From NCBI GenBank assembly GCA_015350385.1, contig WNKI01000004.1, positions 2,049,108 to 2,113,107 of the forward strand: a DNA stretch of 64,000 nt, in the 5' to 3' direction. The notes under the pieces were generated by a model. That model did no database searches. It worked only from the letters and a program-made list of their open reading frames with translations, and was not told the origin of the DNA. Position numbers and translations under genes: made by a program. Shown piece after piece: positions 33,790 through 44,100 of the stretch. The stretch comes from Aculops lycopersici. Lineage: Eukaryota; Arthropoda; Arachnida; Trombidiformes; Eriophyidae. Within the stretch, counting starts at the first letter, position 1. Every line of letters starts with the position of its first letter.

Positions 33790-36317
33790 GATAAGGGCTT
33801 CGAAAATCAACTAATTCTGAAATTTCAAATGTGACGAGGACCTCTGCTAATCCAGAAGGACCCCAATAAGTCTGTTACGCGAAACAGTAGACCGAAAGGC
33901 AATGCAGTGCCATTTCTCTGGATGACAAACAACTTTTTGAAAGGTTATTCACAAAGATTTGTCGAAACTTTTAGGGTTGACAACTCCCGGCATCATCCGA
34001 GGTATTCCTCCTAGGATTGGACATAAAATCTCGACCTTAATCAATTTTCAGTCCAAACTTTGTCTACTTCCCAATCAGGTTACGGGACAATTCTAGAGTG
34101 TAACTGCATTCTAACTCCATGTTCCCCTTCATATTATTGGAACATCTGATGATGCAGATAAGCGTGAAAGAGTCATAGTTCCGACAAGATTATCTATTAA
34201 AAGATGACCTACCACCATCCTCACTTCCCATGGACAATGTACCCAATTTGATTGGTCTATCTACTTGCAGCAGAGCAAAGCACCAGCCATCAACGTTATT
34301 TTGTTCACTACTCAGGCGGAAGTGAATCGTTGCCAAATTTGATGGGATTCCTGTACAAAATTCCAAAGAGGCAAGATTTGTGTGAAGCAAGATACAATGT
34401 TGTTAGCGGAAAAAATCATCCAATAAGGCAAAACCAACACATGAGCTCAACCCACTCGAATGTGCCGGCTCTAGGACGGATGTTGTTTGCATTGGCAAAG
34501 AGGCGAGCTTGTGGCAGCATCTCACGACTTTCATGCCTTCTAACTAGCTTATTGGCGCTTCGGATAGGCGAGCTTCTCTTTTCCCCCTAGTATCTGGTGG
34601 AGAAGAAAAAAGGGACAAGGAAAGCTAACGAGCGAATGGAAAGGCTAACTCTCTTTCGTTGGATTATAACTGTGTGTATATTTAAGAGGAAGTCGATAGC
34701 GAGCGAGACTTTTTCCACCAATCCAATCGAATCGTGTATCGGCATCGGTCATTTACCGCTTAGCGCGGAGCTTTCTGGTTGCCTGCTCGCAAATGAACAG
34801 GTTGCTGCTCTCGCTTGTGAGCAGCCAGGTAAGTCGGCGGGCCAATTTGGCGGCGAGTCCATCTTTGCCGGCAACCTGTTGCGCAGACTCAATGGTCCTG
34901 ACACCACCTGCACATGTGAAAGGCAATGTGCAAGCTCCCAAGAGCTACAACCAATCGCTCGCTCGCTCGCTTGTTGCTTTCCCCGACCCTCCGACTACCT
35001 AGCTATTGAGTTTAGTGCCAAACCAAAAGACCGCTCAATGGATACCCTCGCTCTGGCAAGTTTCAGTTGTTAGCCAGTAAAGGTAGTGGTGGCAGCCTTA
35101 TGTCACCTTCTAACAGAAGAGTGGTGAGGATTCCGGCAAGCGAATCGTTTGAAGCAAAAGTCCTGTTAGGTCACCTGTTGATCGGAGCTCAGCTATCAGG
35201 GTAGACAGTTTGTGTAGCTATCGGCGCCGACGCCATCGTTTCGGCAACACTGCCATTGCAATTGCAAGCCAAATTGTTTGTGTGATGTTTTTCAGCAAAG
35301 GTTTTGCTGATTTTAATTTTAATTTTGAATCTGAATCTAACAAATGAGAGGAAAGCTCGAGTGTATGTTTGAGGGGTACGAGGGAAAACCTTCTGCCACA
35401 TGAGAAAAATCCCATGCCACAACTTTGAAGACACCGGCGAGTTTATTTGCCAATTAGTAGCCAGTTAGTTAGTTGACATCTCGCGACATCGCAGTTCTTT
35501 ACAGATTTACTCTTGGAAGATACTGAGTCAAGTTACCTGAGCGTTGGCTAGCGGCGCCATTGTAGCGCAACAAGAACCAGACGACAACTTGTTGCCCTGC
35601 CGCCGATAACAGTATAGTGTAGTGTTTGTATTGAAAACATTCCAGCCACCTGAGTGACTCAATCGTGCATCTCGGTGCTCGTCTGGTCAAGTCAAGCCTC
35701 GACTCAAAGCAATAATAATCGTCATCATCTTTCTCCGCAGTCCCGGCGAGACTCACTGTCCACCGGAGTTAGCAAGTTGGTTTACAGTCCATAGTGAACC
35801 AGACAAACGGAGATAGCCAAGTTATCGTAAGCATAATCTTGCAGCCAAAGAGAGTTGAGTAGACTAGACTAGACGAGCGAGACTGGACTGGACTGGACTG
35901 GACCAGAGTGAGTGGTGAAGGTAGAGGTGGAGTTCGATTTGTTTTAAGTTGTGTGGTCGTCGCGTCAATTAAGCCTCCTCTCCTCTTTGCTCCACGACTT
36001 ACTGCTGGCAGATCCTCCGGTGGTTGTGGTGGTGGCAACTTTGTAGGGTCTACCTGTATACGTTGTAGCTTGTCCATTAGCTAGAAGGCGGAAACTGGCT
36101 CAAGTTATGCGACACACACATAGATGGATGCACAGCAAGCGAGCGGAGTGAGTGAGCGAGCAATAGTTAGAGAAGAAGCAAACATAATTAGATAAAATGT
36201 CACCACCACTAGCGCTTGTCTATTAAAACTAGCCTGCCGATCGAGAGCTCAAGCGAAGCCGAAGCTAGCAAGTCCCCGAAAACGAGAAGCGTCAAGTCTT
36301 AGGAAAACTGCAACAAG
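33790..36317. other. Intergenic region and probable promoter/5' UTR of the PTB-domain gene
   Basis: The left part, to about 34.5 kb, has degenerate transposon-like texture with broken frames on both strands. The right part holds a (GACTG)n tract at about 35881-35905 and many CAGGT words. The 200 bp before 36318 lack competing ATG frames and are likely 5' UTR. No gene is supportable. Confidence 0.45.
35881..35905. repeat. (GACTG)n pentanucleotide tract
   Basis: Five units of GACTG, preceded by shorter related words (GACTAGACTAGAC). A simple repeat upstream of the PTB-domain gene. Confidence 0.9.
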
Positions 36318-39300
36318 ATGTTCTCCTCTAGAGCAAGGCGGCAGGATCAACAGGTTGCCTCGGCTTTGGTCGAGGGTCAGCAGCAAGTGAGCAACAGTAA
36401 TAGCAGCGGCAGCAGCAACCACAACCACAACAACAACTACAACCTCAGGTCAGCCACCATAAGCGGCGGCGTCGGCAATCACCTGCAGCACCAAATCCAA
36501 CAGCTAGTTAGTGTTTCGGGTGGATTGTCAGGTTGTATGGAGCAGCAGCAACTATATCACTTGCAACACCAGTATCAATACCAGCAGCAACAAAATCGTT
36601 ACGCTCAAACGATATCACGAGCTAGAAGCCACCTGCACCGCATGATTCCCATCGCGGGGCCGCCAGCAATCAAGCCATCATCGGCATCATCAGCTCAACC
36701 CTCAACGGCCAAGAAGAAATCGACGGCCACGACCATGACCAAAATCCAGCAACAGCAACCACAAAACTACCAATTCAACGAAACCAATAATAATAATATA
36801 AATATGAACAATAATAACCAAGATCCTAATTATAATACCTACGCCTACCCCTTGCCTGTGCCAATGTCAAGGCCTCGCCAATTTCCGGCCGTCGCCATGT
36901 TGCCGGCCTACGGGGGCTACAATGAACCAGCGGCGAGTATGATAGACAAGCACTCGCTTCTGAACAAGCCACTCTGTCGGTGTCGAGTGATGTACCTGGG
37001 CTCCTCTGTGCCCCATATCACGAAGAATGGATTGCACGGCATCCAGGAGCCCCTCAAATTGGTGTATCCCGACGAGCAATTCTCGAAAGGCCACAGCCAA
37101 GCAACATCAATCACAAATGAGAACGCAACCACCACAACAATTGATATTAGTCACCTGAGCTCCAGTTTGGGCATCGACTCGTGGCTTTCCGTTTGGTCAA
37201 ACGGGTTGTTGCTCGAGAATGTCGACGAGTTTGGCCGCGAAATGCGAAGGTTCTTTTCAATTGAGTCATTGCACTATTGCGCCGCCGTTCGCTTCTTCGA
37301 TACCTCAAATCTAATGACACAAGAGCAACTGCAAAATCCAATTGATGATACTACAATGAAACCACGAAACAAAGACCAAAACAATAATGACCAGAATATT
37401 AATGAGTTAAACAATGACAGTTCAACTATAAATAATGGTGATGAAACCAATAACAAGAGCGACAATTCTAATAAAGAAGTCAATCAACAACCAGGTGGCA
37501 CAAGAAAGAGCATGGTTAGGTTCCTGCCACTTGATGCTCCATTATTCCAGGTGCCCGGAATGGTGGACGCAAATCATCCCCCAGTTTTTGCTAGTATTAT
37601 GCGCCGAACAACGGGAATCAAGGTGCTAGAGTGTCATGCTTTTATTTGTCGCCGGGATGCGGCTGCAAATGCTCTAGTTAGATGCTGCACTCACGCTTAT
37701 GCTGACTTTCTAAACGCCAGAAGACTATCCCTTGAGTTGGGCCATCCGTTGAGTTCGATGCCAGGCGCCTCAATTTACACCAAGTCGTCGCTCGCAAGTC
37801 GAAGCAAAACCTTGGGCACCAAGTCGACCAGCGCTACATCAAAGAGACGAGGCGATATGAGTAGATTATTGATGTCGCATCACCACCAACAGGTTGCTGC
37901 TGGCCAGTCGGGCAACTCAACCGGAAGCACCACAAACAACACCACCACCTCAAACGAGGAAAACTCCCTCGAGGCTTCAAGTGAAGATAACTACGCCATT
38001 ATAGCGAGGGGTAATAATGGACGCAGTGGAGCTCACTCACTTATTGTTGAGAATCCAATTGAGCAACAGGCAATTAGAAAATTGGGCGACGTTGATGAGA
38101 GGCAGCAATCGAAGAAGAAGCAACAGCAGCAACATAGAAAAGAGAAGCAAATGTCGACGAGAGCTCAGCAGAGGAAGGCAAAGGGATCGAGCAGGAGTTT
38201 ATATGATGATTTCCAGCCGAAATTAAGTGGATCCTACGATGTGACCAAAGAGCAGCATTTGTCCTCCTCCAATGGAGCCCACCACTTGTACCAGGAAATG
38301 GATAAACTCTCGCACTCGCTAGATCACCTACAGGTGGCTCCATGTAGTGATCCAACAATGGCAGCAACAACCACCACAACGGGTGAGGATGTCAGCTACT
38401 CGGTGGCTGTGGGCCACAGGAACAAGCGCTATTCAAGTAGCATGCAAAATCTCGATGGTCCATTCCAGTTCACGGTGACCAATCCCTCCATTGCCAGCTC
38501 AGGTCTCGCAAGGTCGCCAAAATCAAGAAGAAATCAGAGGGGAACTGCGAGATCAAGTAGAAATCAAGATGGTTACCGAAAGACTGCCTCGTATCAAGAT
38601 ATGCGACGAAATTCCATAGGCTCGGATATTACCGTTAGATCGTCGGAGTTGGCACCGGATAGGTGGAGAAGCCAGCTGATGACCTGTAAAACCTCTGGAT
38701 GTCGGGAGGATGAGATTGGATCTGAGTTGGCGAGTGACAACAACCAAGCGCACGAGGTCAACTCAAATGGACACCAGAGATACTCGATAGCCTCCTCGTC
38801 GGCCACCATGAGCAATTACCTGAGACAGCACGCGCCCATTGTTACAGGTGAACGCCAGGTATATGTGCCAAATAATAGTGAGATTTTGAAGGGTAGCTAT
38901 CATAATTCAAATTACAATAATGATAATATAAGCTATCAAGGCAACAAAGAGCGTGAGCAACAACAACAACAACAATCTGGCTCGAGGGTGAAGTTATCGC
39001 GGCATCGTGATCAATCGTGTCCATCAAAGTCGACTGCCCATCATAACCATCGAAGTCGGCGAGCGGAACTAGAGCGCGCCTACGACTCGGTCACTCCCGC
39101 CCTCAACCACCAGCAGCCGCATCAGACCATGATGATCCCACCACAACCCCGAGCCCCCTACTCCTCCTACCACCCCATGGGGCCGGTGTACGGGAATCTC
39201 GGGCCCGCCCACCTGCCGCCCTACCTGCCGGCCGGCTATTACATGCCCAACTACAGCCAACCCATTCAGGGTCCAGGTCAGCAGCCACTAAACCCGCTGG

Positions 39301-40103
39301 TCGCGGGCTCAATCTACGACTCGCCCTACATGCAACCGGCGCCACCCCTGCCAATGCCACTGCCACACTATGCAATTCCGCCAAACCAACTGATGACACC
39401 CGAAGGTTTATACCAGAGTAGGATCTATGGAAATTTGAATGAAGCCAATACTATGGGGCCCATTAGGAGTAATAACACAACAAAAGGTAATCATCATCAC
39501 AACAATAACCAGTCCAACTCAAAGACGCTGGCCAGATTCAGATGTCTCAGTCCGCCGGTTAACTTTTTGAATGGTTTAATTCCTAACGGCCAACACCAAG
39601 ATGCGAGCAACAACGACACCCAATACAAAAACAACAACAACAGTAATAAGGAAGTCGCCAGCTTAACAAATCCACCTGTCAAATTAGAGGGACATGCGGC
39701 AGTGGCAAACTCGGAGGCCGAGGAGACGAAACCCGAACCAAGGGGGGCAGCGACAGCAGCAACAAACGGACAGTTGTCGAGTCCACCGGAGATCCATGGC
39801 GAGGAGCTGGATATAGTTAGCGCTGCGCCGGGATTCCTCAGCTCGACGGCCACCGTAGGCCGCCGAGGTGGCGGTCAGCGGAAGATGAGCTGGATCAAGC
39901 GACTGTCACTCACCATGTCAAATGGGGGAGGCGAGGAGTCGGATTCTAATAACGTTGTTTTGTCCCCAGATCACAGCAACTCGCAGACGGCAAACCAAAA
40001 CCGGAAGAAGCGAAGCAGCTTGTTTATGGGAAGCCTGACGTTGGGTCGCTCAAAGTCTCGGCAACAGCAGCACCATGGTGAGCTAATAACATCGCCAACT
40101 TGA
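36318..40103 (+). CDS. Large PTB/PID-domain adaptor-like protein, family not recognised
   Basis: An intronless 1261-residue protein. The only globular part I can see is a PTB-like domain at about 217-472. It begins CRVMYLGSSVP, continues with IDSWLSVWSNGLLLE and SLHYCAAVRFFD, and ends with RRTTGIKVLECHAFICRRDAAANALVRCC followed by a helical AYADFLNARRLS. This is the normal PTB order (first strand, core strands, last strand and C-terminal helix). It is split by an Asn-rich insert of about 70 residues (345-410). The rest is disordered: a Gln/Asn/His-rich head, Ser-rich linkers, a Pro/Tyr-rich region (about 930-1030) and a basic Ser-rich tail. PTB domains bind NPxY-type motifs or phosphoinositides, so a membrane-proximal adaptor role is inferred. 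It does not match FAM43, PID1, Numb or Dab well enough for me to name it. Confidence 0.85.
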   Translation: MFSSRARRQDQQVASALVEGQQQVSNSNSSGSSNHNHNNNYNLRSATISGGVGNHLQHQIQQLVSVSGGLSGCMEQQQLYHLQHQYQYQQQQNRYAQTISRARSHLHRMIPIAGPPAIKPSSASSAQPSTAKKKSTATTMTKIQQQQPQNYQFNETNNNNINMNNNNQDPNYNTYAYPLPVPMSRPRQFPAVAMLPAYGGYNEPAASMIDKHSLLNKPLCRCRVMYLGSSVPHITKNGLHGIQEPLKLVYPDEQFSKGHSQATSITNENATTTTIDISHLSSSLGIDSWLSVWSNGLLLENVDEFGREMRRFFSIESLHYCAAVRFFDTSNLMTQEQLQNPIDDTTMKPRNKDQNNNDQNINELNNDSSTINNGDETNNKSDNSNKEVNQQPGGTRKSMVRFLPLDAPLFQVPGMVDANHPPVFASIMRRTTGIKVLECHAFICRRDAAANALVRCCTHAYADFLNARRLSLELGHPLSSMPGASIYTKSSLASRSKTLGTKSTSATSKRRGDMSRLLMSHHHQQVAAGQSGNSTGSTTNNTTTSNEENSLEASSEDNYAIIARGNNGRSGAHSLIVENPIEQQAIRKLGDVDERQQSKKKQQQQHRKEKQMSTRAQQRKAKGSSRSLYDDFQPKLSGSYDVTKEQHLSSSNGAHHLYQEMDKLSHSLDHLQVAPCSDPTMAATTTTTGEDVSYSVAVGHRNKRYSSSMQNLDGPFQFTVTNPSIASSGLARSPKSRRNQRGTARSSRNQDGYRKTASYQDMRRNSIGSDITVRSSELAPDRWRSQLMTCKTSGCREDEIGSELASDNNQAHEVNSNGHQRYSIASSSATMSNYLRQHAPIVTGERQVYVPNNSEILKGSYHNSNYNNDNISYQGNKEREQQQQQQSGSRVKLSRHRDQSCPSKSTAHHNHRSRRAELERAYDSVTPALNHQQPHQTMMIPPQPRAPYSSYHPMGPVYGNLGPAHLPPYLPAGYYMPNYSQPIQGPGQQPLNPLVAGSIYDSPYMQPAPPLPMPLPHYAIPPNQLMTPEGLYQSRIYGNLNEANTMGPIRSNNTTKGNHHHNNNQSNSKTLARFRCLSPPVNFLNGLIPNGQHQDASNNDTQYKNNNNSNKEVASLTNPPVKLEGHAAVANSEAEETKPEPRGAATAATNGQLSSPPEIHGEELDIVSAAPGFLSSTATVGRRGGGQRKMSWIKRLSLTMSNGGGEESDSNNVVLSPDHSNSQTANQNRKKRSSLFMGSLTLGRSKSRQQQHHGELITSPT

Positions 40104-41071
40104 AGTCGCTAGCGACTTCCGGTTCTCAAATCGAAGTATTGTTTTGTTTTACCACTTTTCTTTAGATAGTTGTTTTCTACAACCACCACCGATCGCAATG
40201 TGAGCCTCTTGAGTCTAGAGGGGGAGAGGAAAGTAATAAACTCCAAGTTGCTTTGGTCGACGCAAGAGCGCAAGTCTCTTGTTTCGTAGTCGAGAAAAAG
40301 AGCAGTCCTCGTTTGGTGTGTAATGGACCTCCCGCAGCCAACTTACTGTAAGAGTGAAATCCCATTTAGCCGATCGGTGGTTAGAGAGCTTGCGCCTGTG
40401 CCTTTTGGTTAGCGTGACTCCCAACCCACTCTTGTGTATAAGTTTCTATTTTTGTTTCTCCCCCTTTCCAGTTGATGGTAGTCCACGCTAGTAATCGCCG
40501 GCCACTGCAGACAGGTGGCTGGCCTCAGAGAAAAAGCAACTAGCGCAAGCAGGATGCAGCCATGAGGGGCAAAGGAAACACCTGCAAGGCCAATCGACGA
40601 GTCGCTCGACGTAGAAAATCTCTCGTGGCTCACACCTAATGGCCGTGCACTTGATATTTTGCTACTAGGTACCAAAAAAACACACTCTCCTTGTGGTTTC
40701 CGGCTGCCGACTCGAATCGCGCGTGTCCATCGGCTAGTCAGCAGGTAAATTGCTGGCGCCAATCAGTTGATTGGTTTCTCCCGCCTTACTCTGTTACCAA
40801 CCTTGGCACTCGTCGAAGGTGGAAGATAGATGCACACATGCAAGCAGCTCGTTGGTTGCTTATGGCGACTCCATTGAGTTCTTTTTGGGAGCTCATATTG
40901 CTATTGCAAATGCGAAATCGGGTTAGCCCAATTTCGAGATTACCTGCTCAAAATTAGCCCACTCTGCAGATTGAATTGAGACAAAAGGTTCGGGGGAAAG
41001 TTGCAGGTTCTTCTCAATCTTTCTTCGACTTGCAAGCGTCAGTCGGTGAGACATGACCAAGTTTCAGCTCC

Positions 41072-41105
41072 TTATATATATATATATGTGTGTGTATATA
41101 TATAT
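41072..41105. repeat. (TA)n(TG)n(TA)n compound microsatellite
   Basis: An alternating TA tract, a central TG tract and another TA tract, about 34 bp in total. Confidence 0.9.
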
Positions 41106-44100
41106 GAGAAAATAGTGAATATTCATAAAGAAAATGTCATCTAAAATTTGGAAATATTAAAACTAGAAATCGAGTTAAATCTCTAGTTGAAAAAGTCGAT
41201 GAAGGAGGAAAATTTTGCATTAGCTAGTTTAACTCTTAAAGCATCCAAAAAGTGCAAGTATTTTTGCGCTTTTCGGATGCACGGAGATTAGCATATTTTC
41301 CTGCAGCAAAACTTGGCTCAATCTCGCCCCTCTCCTTTCATAATCTCAAAGTTCCAGAAAATGCTGCACGTTTTGTATTGAGCCAAGCAGAGAGAAATGA
41401 AGGATTAGGGCTGAGAGTCGGGGTTGGGGCAAAGAGAAACAATTATCCTCTAGCTTGGAAAATATGATAAGCTTGGGGGAGGGCAATTATGACCCGCGTT
41501 GGATTTCTCATTTGGTTGGCGATGATCTATTTCCCCGCTCGTACGTTGGCTCCAATGTAGCTTCTCGTGTTCCACAGTGAAGAGGCGACATTAGTTTAGC
41601 CAGCGACACGAGCTATCAGCTAACACGTGGTTCTGGTAATGGTGTGGTAGTTCGTCCGCTTGACATGCACAATTTTGGCAAGCTAGTTGGCGAAAATTAC
41701 CATCATGGCAGAGGAGCAGAGCGCAATGAGCGCAACCATCGCCCGCTAACCTTTGCCCATTCGCTCGTTCCCTTGCTCTACACGATAATACTTGGCCAAG
41801 TCCAACTAACTGGCATCTTGGTAGCGGCAACTTTTCAGCCCACAGTTCAGATATCACGACGCTAAGCATCGAAACGGGGAGAGAGCGACTGTCGAGTTGG
41901 TATTTAGTGGCGCGACGTCGACGCGGCGGACCATTAGCCAGAGTCGACTGCTCCTTTGAAACTCGGGGCTCCGGATGATCAATGACGAAATTACTCTTCT
42001 CTTTTTTTCCGCCACCTAGTTCAGTTTTATTCACTTCCCACTCCGAGGCAAAGGAAACGAGATGCAAGCGAAAGAGGGTAGGGGAAAAAGAGGAAGAGTT
42101 TCGCCTCCAACTTTCGCCAGTCTGCGCGGCCCATAAGGTAAGTGACGGAAAGGGAAGCCAGAGAAGTAAGCGGAAGTTGGGCACTCGAAGGGGATAGTTT
42201 CTATCGAATTGCTCTCTCCCTCTCTCCTCTACTCCGTCAATCGATACGTCGCTTTCGTTTAGTTTGATTTAGTTTTGTTTGGTTCAGTTCAGTTCAGCTC
42301 AGTTCAGTTTGGTTTGTTTTGTGGCAAGATCAATTGGTCGCTAATCATCTACTATGTCGCCGCGCTACCGACACCTCGAGCCTAACGATGATACCGAGCA
42401 GCCGATCGGTATCATCGATGTGGGACCAAATGGAGCTCACCGCAAGTGGGAATTCGGCACCACCGAAAGCAAGGAATAATATGAGAGGCAAAACAACAAA
42501 TTTCTTTGGCAAGCTCATTACAACAACTGAACTACAAGTGAACCGAAGTAAACTGAATTCGTTTGTTTGTTTGGTTTATGCTGCGGCATAATCAGCGGAA
42601 CCCGATGGAATTGTCCCGAAATCCAGGGAGATTCGGGACAAATTCAACGTCTTGGTCTCAGTGCAATGCAAGCGTCAGTTTAGTTGGTCATCCGAGCGAA
42701 TAGTCTCGGCGGTAGAAGGTGAACGACGGGCTCGAAATGGCGCTAGTTTCCGTTTTTCTCCCAACCAAACCGAACCGAACAACAAAGAGCGAGCCGCAAA
42801 CAGGAAGCTCAACTGCTCGCGTCGCTAGCTTTTTGGGTGGTTCAGTTTAGTTCATGATGCCACAAACACAACACCAGTCGCTTGGGGAGTTGCATTGGAA
42901 TTTGAAGAGACGAGTGGGTTCGTTTTGGTCCCTCGTCTAACAGAGACAGCAAAGGCAATCGCAAAAGAGGTGAACCAAATAGACGACGGCATCGATTGTC
43001 AGCCATCAATCACGACGGCCACCGGTGGTTGGTACACAAGCGCAATGGTATTCAAATGAGCTGATCCCTCGTTGGAGGCTTTGAATTTGGCAGGCGGCGA
43101 GTGGCAAGCCAGCACACCGATTTCCGTTTTCTGGTGGCTGGCGGCTGACCAACTGGCGTGAGGCCAACACGACGACCACGACCACGATCACGACAACTGG
43201 GAACTTTGCTGCTGCCGCCGCCATAATAATAGCGGGCGCCATTTTCACAGCTCATTGGAGAGACGAGAGGAACCGAAATATCGGACTTGACTGACTGACT
43301 GACTCGCTCACTGGGTAGAAAGAAGGGAAAGAGTCGAGGGGATTGAGTTGCTGCAGTTCATTGTCTATTAGCTGGGGAAAGGAGGAGCAAGTGGGGGAAA
43401 CTGGAAACTAAATGGAATGTCGCAAGAGCAAAAGCAAGAGCAATACCAAGATTACAGGAGAAACAAACGGCAAATTGGATGGACAGGCAGACGGTCTCAA
43501 GGAATTGGCTTAATATTCGTCCGTCTTGCCGTCTGTTCCCAGATTGAGCTTATGGAAACTGAACTAAAAATTGGAACACCAACTTGAGGCCAAAGAAACC
43601 GGAAAAGGAGGATGGAATTCGATGGGAACTGCCAACTTGAATGAGCTGAAAGGGAATCTGAGAAAACATGCCCGCCGCAAGCATTTCTTCATTTCTATTT
43701 GGGGGCTTCTCTTTGGGGACTCAACCAACGATAGCCAGAGATGAAGAGAAAGAAGGAACGAGAATGCGGACGCGAAGAAGGGAAGCCGTAGATTTGGTGT
43801 GGGTAATGCGATTGAATCACAGTTGGCGCCGAGTGGTTAGAATTTCGGGAAAAACAACCTGCGGCTGGGTTACAGTGTGAGCAGTTTCGCCTCGTGCCTG
43901 AGGAAAATGAGGACCAACTTAGTATTGGTTTTTAAGCGCGACTTGAGACATGAGCGAGAGTTTCGCTCGCTGGCAAGCTGGAAGCACCAAGACCGCGGTG
44001 ACGGCCACTTCCGCTTGCACGCGCCACTCGCTTGCATTTCGATTGGTCGTCGTTGTCGTTGTGAACGGAACTTGAAGGAGCTAAAACTCCTATCCAAATA

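Noticed and set aside
34252..35073. Two consecutive plus-strand frames of 112 and 158 codons
   Set aside because: No recognisable domain, conflicting frames on the other strand, and composition like the surrounding non-coding DNA.
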